Shown here: positions 28,091 to 36,006 of the stretch, one piece after another
Layout: each line of letters starts with the position of its first letter
How positions within the stretch are numbered: position 1 is the first letter of the stretch
NCBI GenBank assembly: GCA_964292295.1
Contig: CAXYVC010000005.1
Span: forward strand, 1-58,248
Direction of reading: 5' to 3'
Length of the DNA: 58,248 nucleotides
Origin: CAXYVC01 sp964292295
GTDB lineage: Bacteria > Acidobacteriota > Holophagae > Holophagales > Holophagaceae
The notes under the pieces: generated by a model
Database searches by the model: none
Told to the model about the DNA's origin: nothing
The model's input: the letters and a program-made list of their open reading frames with translations, nothing else
Program-made: the position numbers and the translations under genes

Positions 28091-28269
28091 GGCCTGGTCG
28101 CCGGGGGATTCCGGTGGTCTTGGGAGGCACGCCCATGCGCAAGTGACCGGACTGGGAAGACGCGTTCGTCGTCACGCGTCCGCATCGGTCCAGGGTTGCC
28201 TTTCCGCGGCTTGAGCCGAGCGGACGGCCTGTCCTTGCGCACCCATGCGGACCCCTTTCCGGAGGTCCC
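28091..28269 (+). promoter_or_regulatory. Structured leader of the ABC-F gene, candidate ribosome-mediated attenuator
   Basis: The 190 bp between cobQ and the ABC-F gene hold alternative pairings. GACCG (28145-28149) pairs with CGGTC (28186-28190), enclosing GACGCG/CGCGTC (28159-28164 with 28175-28180). TCCGCGGCT (28203-28211) pairs with 28214-28224. GGACC (28249-28253) pairs with GGTCC (28264-28268), covering part of the ABC-F ribosome binding site GGAGG (28261-28265). GGTCC at 28187-28191 could instead pair with 28249-28253 and free that site. TGCGCAA (28136-28142), inside the mini-ORF, is complementary to 28235-28241. The structures are seen; the switching is inference. Confidence 0.55.
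28135..28146 (+). CDS. Three-codon leader peptide MRK
   Basis: ATG CGC AAG TGA, preceded by a strong ribosome binding site GGGAGG (28122-28127) with 7-nt spacing. The stop overlaps the 5' arm of the first leader hairpin. The position fits an attenuation mini-ORF ahead of an ABC-F gene; the Arg and Lys codons recall the basic residues at which some macrolide-bound ribosomes stall. Translation is inferred. Confidence 0.45.
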   Translation: MRK

Positions 28270-29766
28270 GTGAGCAGGACCCAGCTCCATTTCTCTGGCG
28301 TAGGATTCACGTATCCGGGGACCGCGGACCCCGTGCTGCGAGGCCTTGCCTTCTCCCTGCCACCAGGGTGGACCGGGGTCGTGGGCGCTAATGGCGCCGG
28401 CAAGACCACCTGCCTCCACCTGGCCGCGGGCCTGCTGGTCCCAGACGCCGGGCGAATCCTGGGCGGAGGCGGCCTCGTGTGCGCGCAGAGGATGGATGAT
28501 CCGCCCGAGGGCACGATGGCCTTCCTGGCTGGTGATGGGGCCGACGCGTGGGCCTGGCGGCACCGCCTAGGCATCGAGGAGGACTGGGGCCGGAGGTGGG
28601 AGACCCTCAGTCATGGCGAGCGCAAACGCCTCCAATTGGCGGTGGCACTCTGGCGCAATCCGCCCCTGCTCGCGGTGGACGAGCCCACGAACCACGTGGA
28701 CCTTCCCACCACCGCCATGGTGCGCGAGGCCCTGGCGGCGTTCCAGGGGATCGGGCTGCTTGTGAGTCACGACCGGGAACTCCTGGATGCCCTCTGCGCC
28801 CGCTGCCTCTTCCTGGAGTCGGGCCGGGGCACTCTGCTGCCCGTGGGTTATTCCGAGGGCGAGAGAGAACTCCAGCGACAGGCCAAGGCCCATCTCCGCG
28901 TACGGGAGGTCCTGGACCGCGAGCGCCGGGCCCTGGAGGCGGAACAGGTCCGGCGGCGGGATCACGCGGCCATCGCCGAGCGCACCCGATCCAAGCGGGG
29001 GCTCGCCCCAGGCGACCACGATGGCCGGGCACGCATCGACGCCGCGCGCGTCATGGATGGGAAGAGCGGGGCCAGTCTTCGCCAGCTGGAGGGTCGCCTC
29101 GCGCAGGTGCGTGCGCGCCAGCGGCAGGCCGTGGTCTCACGCACCTTCGAGATGGGCGTGCGCCTGGAGGCGCGTCCATCCCCACGCCCCCAGCTGCTGG
29201 CCCATCCGGGCGGGACCCTGGCCCTCGGGCCGGTGCGGACCCTGGAGGTGCCGGCACTGGTGCTACGCCCCGGCGAACGCGTGGGGATCTCGGGACCGAA
29301 TGGTGCGGGGAAGAGCACCCTGATCCGGGCCTTGATGGCAGCCTCCATCCTCCCTGCGGGGCTGGCGGCGTACCTGCCCCAAGAGCTGCATGCCCAGGAT
29401 GGCGTGCGTCTTCTGGAGGAGCTGCGGGAGCTGCCCGGGGAAGCCCTCGGGGGCGTCATGGCCCTGGTCCGCCGTCTCGGCTCGGACCCGGCTAGGCTGC
29501 TCCGAAGTCGACGCCCCAGCCCTGGCGAAGCGAGGAAGATGCTGCTTGCTCGGGCGCTGCAGCAGGCGCCATGCCTGGTGGTCATGGACGAGCCCACGAA
29601 CCACCTGGACCTGCCTTCCGTGGTCGCCCTGGAGGAGGCCCTGGTGGCCTACGAGGGCGCCCTCCTCCTGGCCAGCCACGACGCGCGCCTCCTGGACCGC
29701 CTCACCTGCCGGCGGTGGGTCCTGGAAGCCGGGACAGATGGAAACCCGGTCTTGCGGGATACCTGA
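28270..29766 (+). CDS. ABC-F family ATPase (ribosome-acting or antibiotic-resistance type)
   Basis: A 498-residue soluble protein with two ATP-binding cassettes and no membrane domain. The first has Walker A GANGAGKTT, signature LSHGERKRLQLA and Walker B LLAVDEPTNHVD. The second has GPNGAGKST, a degenerate signature PSPGEARKMLLA and LVVMDEPTNHLD. A charged helical linker (about residues 195-285) separates them, as in ABC-F factors that enter the ribosomal E site. The GTG start follows GGAGG with 4-nt spacing. The gene interrupts a cob gene run, its signatures diverge from housekeeping EttA/Uup, and its leader looks regulatory, so antibiotic resistance is favoured over translation housekeeping. 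This is inference. Confidence 0.85.
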   Translation: MSRTQLHFSGVGFTYPGTADPVLRGLAFSLPPGWTGVVGANGAGKTTCLHLAAGLLVPDAGRILGGGGLVCAQRMDDPPEGTMAFLAGDGADAWAWRHRLGIEEDWGRRWETLSHGERKRLQLAVALWRNPPLLAVDEPTNHVDLPTTAMVREALAAFQGIGLLVSHDRELLDALCARCLFLESGRGTLLPVGYSEGERELQRQAKAHLRVREVLDRERRALEAEQVRRRDHAAIAERTRSKRGLAPGDHDGRARIDAARVMDGKSGASLRQLEGRLAQVRARQRQAVVSRTFEMGVRLEARPSPRPQLLAHPGGTLALGPVRTLEVPALVLRPGERVGISGPNGAGKSTLIRALMAASILPAGLAAYLPQELHAQDGVRLLEELRELPGEALGGVMALVRRLGSDPARLLRSRRPSPGEARKMLLARALQQAPCLVVMDEPTNHLDLPSVVALEEALVAYEGALLLASHDARLLDRLTCRRWVLEAGTDGNPVLRDT

Positions 29767-29788
29767 GCTCCACTGGCAGACTGGACCC

Positions 29789-31162
29789 ATGTCGACGCGC
29801 GCCTTCCTCCTGGCCGGCACCCATTCGGGCTGCGGCAAGAGCACCCTGGCGGCCGGGCTGCTGCGGGCCTTCCGTCTCAGGGGCCGCGCCATCGCGCCCT
29901 TCAAGGCCGGCCCCGACTACCTGGACCCCATGCTCCACGCGGTGCCCGCAGGGCGCGCGTCCTGGAACCTGGACCTCTTCTTCCAGGGCGCGGAGGACCA
30001 GCGCGGGAGCGTCGCCCGGGGCGCGGCGGGCGCGGAGCTGGCCCTGGTGGAGGGCGTCATGGGCCTCTTCGACGGCGCGGATCCGGTGAGCTTCGCGGGC
30101 TCCGGCGCCGACCTGGCCCGGCGCCTGGGCCTGCCGGTGGTGCTGGTGGTGGACGGCGGCGGCTCAGGGGGCAGCGTGGCCGCCACGGTGCTGGGCCACG
30201 CCCGCCTGTGGCCGGAGCTGCCCCTCGCGGGGGTGATCCTCAACCGCCTGGGCGGACCGCGCCACGCGGAGCTCCAGGGGGCGGCCATCGCGGCCCACGC
30301 GGGCGTGCCCGTGCTTGGGTGGGTGCCCAAGCGCCCCGACTGGAGGCTGCCCGAGCGCCACCTGGGCATCCACCAGCCCCACGAGCTGCCGGGCCTGGAG
30401 GAAGCCCTGGACCGCCTGGCCGAAGGGCTCGCGGAGACCGTGGACCTCGCAGCCCTGGCCCGGGTGGCGCAGCCCCTCCATGGACTTCCGACCCTTCCCG
30501 CCCGCGCACCCGCGCAGGAACCCGTGCGCGTGGCCCTCGGCCGCGACGAGGCCTTCACCTTCACGTACGCCGACACCCTGGACCGCCTGGAGCGCCTCGG
30601 CGTGCGCTGGGTGCCCTTCTCGCCCCTGAGGGAGCGTCTGCCCGAAGGGGTCGCAGGCTTGTACCTGCCCGGCGGGTACCCGGAACTCCACGCCGAGGCC
30701 TTCTCCCGCAACGGGGAGCTCCACGCGGGGCTGCGCGCGGCCCACGCGCGCGGGATGCCCATCCTCGCGGAGTGCGGCGGCTACATGGCCCTCGGAGAGC
30801 GCCTCGTGGACCTGGAGGGCCGCACGCACGCCATGGCCGGGGTGATCCCGGGCCGCTTCCGCATGACCGGGCGCCTGCAGGCCTTCGGCTACAAGCGCCT
30901 GCGCGCGCTGGGGGACGGCCTGCTGGCGCCCGGGGGCGCCGAGGGCCGGGCCCACGAGTTCCACCACAGCGTGCGGGAGGACGCCCTCCCCTGCCCCGCC
31001 TGGCGGGCGGAGGATCTGCACGGCCAGGGGGCCGACGAAGGCCACGCCGAGGGCGCCCTGCTGGCCACCTACGCCCACCTGCACTTCGGCGCGAACCCGG
31101 GCTGGGCCGAAGCCTGGGTGGCGCGGATGCGCGCCTTCCAGAGCGGAGCCGCGCCATCGTGA
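29789..31162 (+). CDS. cobB: Cobyrinic acid a,c-diamide synthase
   Basis: Glutamine-dependent amidation of the a and c carboxylates of cobyrinic acid (CbiA/CobB). Seen are the N-terminal P-loop LAGTHSGCGKSTLAAGLLRA, PFKAGPDYLDPMLH, ALVEGVMGLFDGADP, the amidotransferase motif ILAECGGYMALGERL with its Cys, and HEFHHS and ATYAHLHFG toward the end. The 457-residue length fits. The ATG at 29789 (MSTRAFLLAG) begins the domain directly. It follows the ABC-F stop by 22 bp, so it may be expressed through that gene. Confidence 0.94.
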   Translation: MSTRAFLLAGTHSGCGKSTLAAGLLRAFRLRGRAIAPFKAGPDYLDPMLHAVPAGRASWNLDLFFQGAEDQRGSVARGAAGAELALVEGVMGLFDGADPVSFAGSGADLARRLGLPVVLVVDGGGSGGSVAATVLGHARLWPELPLAGVILNRLGGPRHAELQGAAIAAHAGVPVLGWVPKRPDWRLPERHLGIHQPHELPGLEEALDRLAEGLAETVDLAALARVAQPLHGLPTLPARAPAQEPVRVALGRDEAFTFTYADTLDRLERLGVRWVPFSPLRERLPEGVAGLYLPGGYPELHAEAFSRNGELHAGLRAAHARGMPILAECGGYMALGERLVDLEGRTHAMAGVIPGRFRMTGRLQAFGYKRLRALGDGLLAPGGAEGRAHEFHHSVREDALPCPAWRAEDLHGQGADEGHAEGALLATYAHLHFGANPGWAEAWVARMRAFQSGAAPS

Positions 31163-31288
31163 CGAAACCATTTGGTTCTGGGTGTTCGGGACCGACTGCA
31201 CGCTCCAAAATCGGCGTCACGGCAAGACGGGGAGACCTTTCCCTGCGTTCCAGGACAGCCCGTCGCGCCACCCGGGTGCTGACGCGCC

Positions 31289-32440
31289 TCAGGACACGCA
31301 GCACTCCTTCGCCGGAGGATGGCTGAGGAAGGGCGCCATGGCTTCGGTGAATCCGTAGGCCCCTGTCATCCCGAAGGCCAGGAGCTGTCCCGGCGCCACC
31401 TCGGGCAGCAGCACGTCGCCCAGGCGGTCCAGGCTCGTGCAGAGGGGGCCGGCGAGGGTTGCGGGGCGCTCCGGGCCGGAGCCTCCCGGGGCCGCGACGG
31501 GAAAGGGCTCCCCCGTGAGCAGGGGGCGCAACAGGTGGTGGATGCCGCCCTCCAGGATGACGAAGCGGACGCCGCGGCTCTCCTTAACCCGCAGCACCCG
31601 CGCCAGGTAAACCCCGCAGCCGGCCGCCAGGAAGCGTCCGGGTTCCAGGACGAGCTCGCCCCGGAACCAGGCATGGGCCTCCAGCAGGTCGCCCAGTCCC
31701 CGGCCGAGGCGCTCCACATCCAGCTCGGGCTGGCCCGGGGCATAGGGCACGCCCAGGCCACCCCCCAGGTCCACCTGCGCCAGGTCCAGGCCGAAGCGTT
31801 CAGACAGCCCCCGCGCCAGGGCCAGCACACGGGCGTGGGTCCCCAGCAGCCGCTCCGCCGAGCGCTGGTTGCTGGCGGCAAAGACGTGGATCCCCTCGAT
31901 GCGCACGCGGCAAAGGGAGCGCGCCCGGTCCAGAAGGTCCGGTACGTCCTCCTCGTCCACACCGAAGGCCGAAGGCCCCGTCCCCCCGAGGATGGGGCGT
32001 TCCTCCTCGATGCCGCCGGAGGGGTGCACGCGGAGGTTCACCGCCACGGGAGATGACGCCAGCGCCTCCAGGCGCGCGAGGTCCTCCCAGCCCTCTGCCT
32101 GGATCCGCACGCCCATGGCCAGGGCCTGGGCCAGTTCGTCCTGGCGCTTGCCCGGTCCCGCGTAGAACAGGCGCCCCGGGGGCATCTGGAGCCGGGCCAC
32201 GCGGTCCAGCTCGCCACCGGAGGCGCAGTCGAAGCTGGCGCCGAGGGCCGCAAACGTCTGGAGCAATGCGGGATGGGGGTTCGCCTTCACGGCATAGGCC
32301 ACGCGCACGCGGTCCGGAAGGGCCGCCCGGAGCCGGGCGTAGGCCGCCCCGGCACAACTCCGGCGGTAGGCGAAGAGGGGCGTTCCCTCCCACCGGGCCA
32401 GATCCAGGCACTCCGCAGGGGAAAAGGCGAAGAGCGTCAT
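31289..32440 (-). CDS. lysA: PLP-dependent decarboxylase, probable diaminopimelate decarboxylase
   Basis: A fold-type III PLP enzyme of 383 residues and the last gene of the lysine operon, so its expected role is meso-diaminopimelate decarboxylation to lysine. The PLP lysine lies in VAYAVKANPHPALLQ. Then come FDCASGGEL, VNLRVHPSG, VDLGGGLGVPY and LEPGRFLAAGCGVY. The substrate-specificity helix reads HVFAASNQRSAERL instead of the usual HIGSQ, closer to the exosortase- or BtrK-like subgroup, so the substrate is inferred from context. It overlaps the aminotransferase gene by 4 nt. Confidence 0.85.
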   Translation of the reverse strand: MTLFAFSPAECLDLARWEGTPLFAYRRSCAGAAYARLRAALPDRVRVAYAVKANPHPALLQTFAALGASFDCASGGELDRVARLQMPPGRLFYAGPGKRQDELAQALAMGVRIQAEGWEDLARLEALASSPVAVNLRVHPSGGIEEERPILGGTGPSAFGVDEEDVPDLLDRARSLCRVRIEGIHVFAASNQRSAERLLGTHARVLALARGLSERFGLDLAQVDLGGGLGVPYAPGQPELDVERLGRGLGDLLEAHAWFRGELVLEPGRFLAAGCGVYLARVLRVKESRGVRFVILEGGIHHLLRPLLTGEPFPVAAPGGSGPERPATLAGPLCTSLDRLGDVLLPEVAPGQLLAFGMTGAYGFTEAMAPFLSHPPAKECCVS

Positions 32441-33558
32441 GCCATCCTCCAGAAGGGGGCCAGGCGCCGCACGCCCTCGGCAACCTGGCCGGGGGTGGCG
32501 CCGAAGCTGAGGCGCAGGTGCCCCCGCCCGGCCTCGCCGAACGTGAAGCCGGGCACCAGCACCACGCCCGCCTCGTCCCGCAGCCTCACGCAGAAGGCGA
32601 GGGGATCCTCCCCCGCCCCGGCTGGCAGGGGCATCCAGTGGTAGAAGGATCCGTCCGGCCGCGAGGGGCAGGCCCCGAGGTGGTGCCGGCAGGCCTCGTC
32701 CAGGGCCTCCCACCGGCACGCCAGTTCCCGGCGCGAGGCCTCCAGGATGGAGGGCGCATCCTCCAGGAGGGCCAGCGCCGCCCGCTGGCAGGGCTCCGGG
32801 GCCGCCGTGACGGCAAAGGCATGCACGGTGCGGGCCGGCGCGAGCCAGCGGGGGTCGCCCACGGCCCAGCCCACCCGCAGCCCCGGTGCAGCCCAGCCCT
32901 TGCTGACCGATTCAAGCACCACGCCCGAAGGGCTCAGCTCCCGCAGGCTCGGCACGGCTTGGCCGAAGTGCAGCTCCCGGTAGACCTCGTCGGAGACGAG
33001 GAGGATCCCCCTCGCCTCGCAGACCCGCGCCACCGCCGCCAGCGCCTCCCGCGAGGCTCCCCCTCCGGTGGGATTGGAGGGATGGTTCAGCACGGCCACC
33101 CTGGCCGCCGGATGGGCCTCCAGGGCCCTCTCGAAAGCGACCGCATCCAGGCGCCATCCGTGGGCGGCATCCAGGGCGTAGGGCACCGCCTCGGCCTCTG
33201 CGAGGCGGGCCAGGGCGCGGTAGGCCGGGTAGCCGGGATCAGGCACCAGCACCTGGTCGCCGGGGTCCAGCCAGGCCTGGAACAGGCTGTAGAGGGCCCC
33301 CTCCGCCCCCGCCGTGACGAGCACTTCCTCATCCCGCACCCCGTGGCGCTCCGCGATGGCCCGCCGCAGGTCCGGAAGTCCCGCGTTGGGGCCGTAGCCG
33401 CAGGCCCCGCGGGACGCGGCCAGGGCGCGGCGGGCGGCCGCCGGAAGCTCCCAGGAGGGCTCTCCGAGGCCCAGGGGCATGGCCTCCGGGGAGGCCCCTT
33501 CGCTGAGGAGGCGGATCGGGCTCGGGCGCAGCTCCCCGATCCTTCGCGCGGGCCTCAC
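32437..33558 (-). CDS. Class I/II PLP aminotransferase, probable succinyl-diaminopimelate aminotransferase
   Basis: A 373-residue fold-type I aminotransferase. Seen are GYGPNAGLPDLRRAIAERHG, LNHPSNPTGG, LVSDEVYRELHFG and the PLP lysine in ESVSKGWAAPGLRVGW, with the C-terminal LRLSFGATPGQVAEGV. Being between dapD and lysA with 4-nt overlaps on both sides, it most likely performs the dapC step, transferring an amino group to N-succinyl-2-amino-6-ketopimelate. GTG 33556-33558 is chosen as start because it follows GGGGAGG and gives the usual ARRIGELRPSPIR beginning. Confidence 0.86.
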   Translation of the reverse strand: MRPARRIGELRPSPIRLLSEGASPEAMPLGLGEPSWELPAAARRALAASRGACGYGPNAGLPDLRRAIAERHGVRDEEVLVTAGAEGALYSLFQAWLDPGDQVLVPDPGYPAYRALARLAEAEAVPYALDAAHGWRLDAVAFERALEAHPAARVAVLNHPSNPTGGGASREALAAVARVCEARGILLVSDEVYRELHFGQAVPSLRELSPSGVVLESVSKGWAAPGLRVGWAVGDPRWLAPARTVHAFAVTAAPEPCQRAALALLEDAPSILEASRRELACRWEALDEACRHHLGACPSRPDGSFYHWMPLPAGAGEDPLAFCVRLRDEAGVVLVPGFTFGEAGRGHLRLSFGATPGQVAEGVRRLAPFWRMA

Positions 33559-34388
33559 CGGACCTCCCCAGACGCACGCAGGGAAGCCTCCAGGGCCGTG
33601 GCGGCATCGGTACGGGCATCCCGGTACTTCACGATCACCGGCGTGGCCAGGTGCAGGCCCCGGGCCGCGGCAAAGGCTCCCGAGGCCGGGCGGCTGCCCG
33701 GCACCACCACGGCCCCGGCGGGGACCTCCCCCCTCCGCTCGCAGCCGTGCACGAGGTCCAGGATCAGGGTCGACGCGGTGAGGATGACGCCCGAGGCCAG
33801 CACCGCCCGCTCGCGCACGACCACCCCCTCGAAGAGGCCCACGAGCCCACCCACGAAGGCATCGTCCTCCACCACGACGGGCAGGGCCCCGGCAGGTTCC
33901 AGCACGCCGCCCACTTGGGCTCCCGCGGAAAGGTGTACCCGCGCACCGATCTGGGCGCAGCTGCCCACCAGGGCGTGGCTGTCCACCAGCGTGTCCGGCC
34001 CAACGAAGGCGCCCACGTTGATGTAGGCGGGGGGCATCACCACCGCGCCTGGGGACACGCAAGCCCCGCGGCGCACGGCGCTTCCGCCCGGCACGAGGCG
34101 GACCCTGTCCTCCAGGACGAAGCGCCGCGGCGGGAAGGCCGTCTTGTCGAAACAGGGGAAGCCGGGTCCTTCCATCTCCGCCAGCGGGGCATGGCGGAAG
34201 CCGGCGAGGATGGCGTCCTTCACCCAGGCGAGGGCGCGCCAGAGGCCGTCCTCCCCTCGCACCGCGGCGCGCAGCTCGCCGGATTCCAAGGCGTGGAGAA
34301 GGGATGCGTAGGCCTCCTCGGCCGCCGGGTCGCCCCGGCGAACCGCTTCGGGCCTTTCGAAGAACGGCTGCAGGTCCACCGGATTCAT
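33555..34388 (-). CDS. dapD: Tetrahydrodipicolinate N-succinyltransferase
   Basis: Transfers succinyl from succinyl-CoA to tetrahydrodipicolinate. The 277 residues consist of an N-terminal helical domain (residues 1-95) and a left-handed beta-helix with hexapeptide repeats (VSPGAVVMPPAYINVGAFVG, SCAQIGARVHLSAGAQVGGV). FDKTAFPPRRF and YINVGAFVG match DapD. The stop overlaps the aminotransferase GTG and the start overlaps the dapA stop, both by 4 nt. Confidence 0.93.
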   Translation of the reverse strand: MNPVDLQPFFERPEAVRRGDPAAEEAYASLLHALESGELRAAVRGEDGLWRALAWVKDAILAGFRHAPLAEMEGPGFPCFDKTAFPPRRFVLEDRVRLVPGGSAVRRGACVSPGAVVMPPAYINVGAFVGPDTLVDSHALVGSCAQIGARVHLSAGAQVGGVLEPAGALPVVVEDDAFVGGLVGLFEGVVVRERAVLASGVILTASTLILDLVHGCERRGEVPAGAVVVPGSRPASGAFAAARGLHLATPVIVKYRDARTDAATALEASLRASGEVR

Positions 34389-35278
34389 CGCGCGCACCCC
34401 TCCTCCGCAAAGGAGATGGCCTCCCGGAGCCGCGCCACCGTGGGGGGTTCTGCCGGAGCCAAAGGCAGGCGCGGCGCCGCGCCACACAGGCCGACCAGAG
34501 CGAGGGCAGCCTTCACGGGCACCGGATTGCTCTCCGCGAAGAGGGCGTCCATGAGGGGAAGCAGGCGAACGTGCCATGCCCGGGCCTCCGCCAGGTCCCC
34601 CCGGAGGCAGGCCTCCACCAGGGCCTTCGTGGCCTCGGGCATCACGTTGGCGAGGACGGACACCAGCCCGTGGGCGCCCAGGGCCAGGGCCGGCAGGGCC
34701 AGGTTGTCGTCCCCGGCCAACAGGAGCTTGCCCGCGGGCAGGGTGCGAACGATCTCGCCCATCTGGGCCAGGTTCCCGCTCGACTCCTTGAGGGCCACCA
34801 CCTGGGGGTTGTCCCAGAGGCGGGCCAGGGTGGAGGGGGCCAGGTTCTGCCCGGTGCGCCCCGGCACGTTGTAGGCGATGAGGGGCAGCCCCGGCGCGGA
34901 TTCCGCCACGGCCTCGTAGTGGGCCAGCAGGCCCTTCGGCGTGGGCTTGTTGTAGTAGGGCGTCACCACCAGGGCCCCCTGGGCGCCCAGTTCCTGGGCG
35001 CGACGGGTCCAGGCCACGGCATGGCGCGTGGCGTTGGAGCCGGTGCCCACCACCACGGGGCGCCCGGAGGCCTCCTCCAGGCAGGCGGACACGAGGGAAT
35101 CGCGCTCGAGGTCCGTGAGGGAGGGAGCCTCGCCCGTGGTGCCGAGCGCCACGAGCACGTCGGCCCCCCCTGCCACCACGTGCCGCACCAGGCCGCGGAA
35201 GGCGGGCAAATCGATGCCCCCGTCGGGGCGAAAGGGCGTGGCCAGGGCCACGGAAAGACCAGCAAAGGAAGGCATCAT
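34385..35278 (-). CDS. dapA: 4-hydroxy-tetrahydrodipicolinate synthase
   Basis: Condenses pyruvate with aspartate semialdehyde. The 297 residues show ATPFRPDGGIDLPAF, LGTTGEAPSLTDLE, VVTPYYNKPTPKGL with the active-site Tyr, IAYNVPGRTGQNL and VVALKESSGN, whose Lys forms the Schiff base. The first of two adjacent ATGs (35276-35278) follows GGAG with good spacing and is used. It overlaps dapB and dapD by 4 nt each. Confidence 0.95.
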   Translation of the reverse strand: MMPSFAGLSVALATPFRPDGGIDLPAFRGLVRHVVAGGADVLVALGTTGEAPSLTDLERDSLVSACLEEASGRPVVVGTGSNATRHAVAWTRRAQELGAQGALVVTPYYNKPTPKGLLAHYEAVAESAPGLPLIAYNVPGRTGQNLAPSTLARLWDNPQVVALKESSGNLAQMGEIVRTLPAGKLLLAGDDNLALPALALGAHGLVSVLANVMPEATKALVEACLRGDLAEARAWHVRLLPLMDALFAESNPVPVKAALALVGLCGAAPRLPLAPAEPPTVARLREAISFAEEGCAR

Positions 35279-36006
35279 GGCCGTTCTCCAAAGGTGAAGA
35301 GGGGATCGAGCAGATCGGAGGCGAGGTCGTGCATGGTGAACAGCCCCTTGCGGCCGCGGATCCAGCGGCAGGCCTCGAGGGCGCCCTCCGCGAAGGGGGC
35401 CCTTGAGCGGGCGCTGTGGGTGATCTCGAGGGTCTCGGCGGGGGCATCGAGGCCCACCCGGTGGACGCCAAAGGCGCTCCCCGCCCTCAGGATGCCGAGG
35501 CTGAGCTGCTCGGGGCGGGCGGACCCGAGCGCCCAGGACCGCTTGCGGGGACAGCCGCGCATCACGGCCCGGGCAAGGGTCAGCGCGGTGCCCGAGGGGG
35601 CGTCGGCCTTCAGACGGTGGTGGTGCTCGAAAACGTAGGGGTCGCGCGCGGGGTCCAGGGCGGCAAAGCGGCCCATGGCCTCGGCGACCCGGGCCATGAA
35701 GGCCACGGTGAGGGAGAAGTTCGAGGCGACCAGCAGGCCGATCCTTCCATCGAGGCGGCGCTCCAGTTCCCGGGGCTCCAGGGTCCAGCCCGTCGTCCCG
35801 ATCACCAGGTCCGTCCCCCGCTCCAGCGCCCAGGCGAAATGGGCCTCCGCGGCGTCGGCGGCGGAGACGTCCAGCGCCACGTCCACGGGGCCCCCGGGCT
35901 CTTCGCCCAGCTCGAGGGCCCACGCGACCTCGAGCCCGGGAAGATTCGCCGCCCGTTCGAGCACGGCGCTCCCGAGACGCCCCCTTCCGAAGAGTCCTAG
36001 GCGCAT
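35275..36006 (-). CDS. dapB: 4-hydroxy-tetrahydrodipicolinate reductase
   Basis: NAD(P)H-dependent reduction in the lysine and diaminopimelate pathway. The 243 residues begin with the Rossmann motif LFGRGRLGSAV, continue with DLVIGTTGWT and NFSLTVAFMARVA, and carry the catalytic EHHHRLKADAPSGTAL. The nucleotide loop reads GRGRLG rather than GaxGrMG, a modest variation. It overlaps lysC by 10 nt and dapA by 4 nt. Confidence 0.94.
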   Translation of the reverse strand: MRLGLFGRGRLGSAVLERAANLPGLEVAWALELGEEPGGPVDVALDVSAADAAEAHFAWALERGTDLVIGTTGWTLEPRELERRLDGRIGLLVASNFSLTVAFMARVAEAMGRFAALDPARDPYVFEHHHRLKADAPSGTALTLARAVMRGCPRKRSWALGSARPEQLSLGILRAGSAFGVHRVGLDAPAETLEITHSARSRAPFAEGALEACRWIRGRKGLFTMHDLASDLLDPLFTFGERP

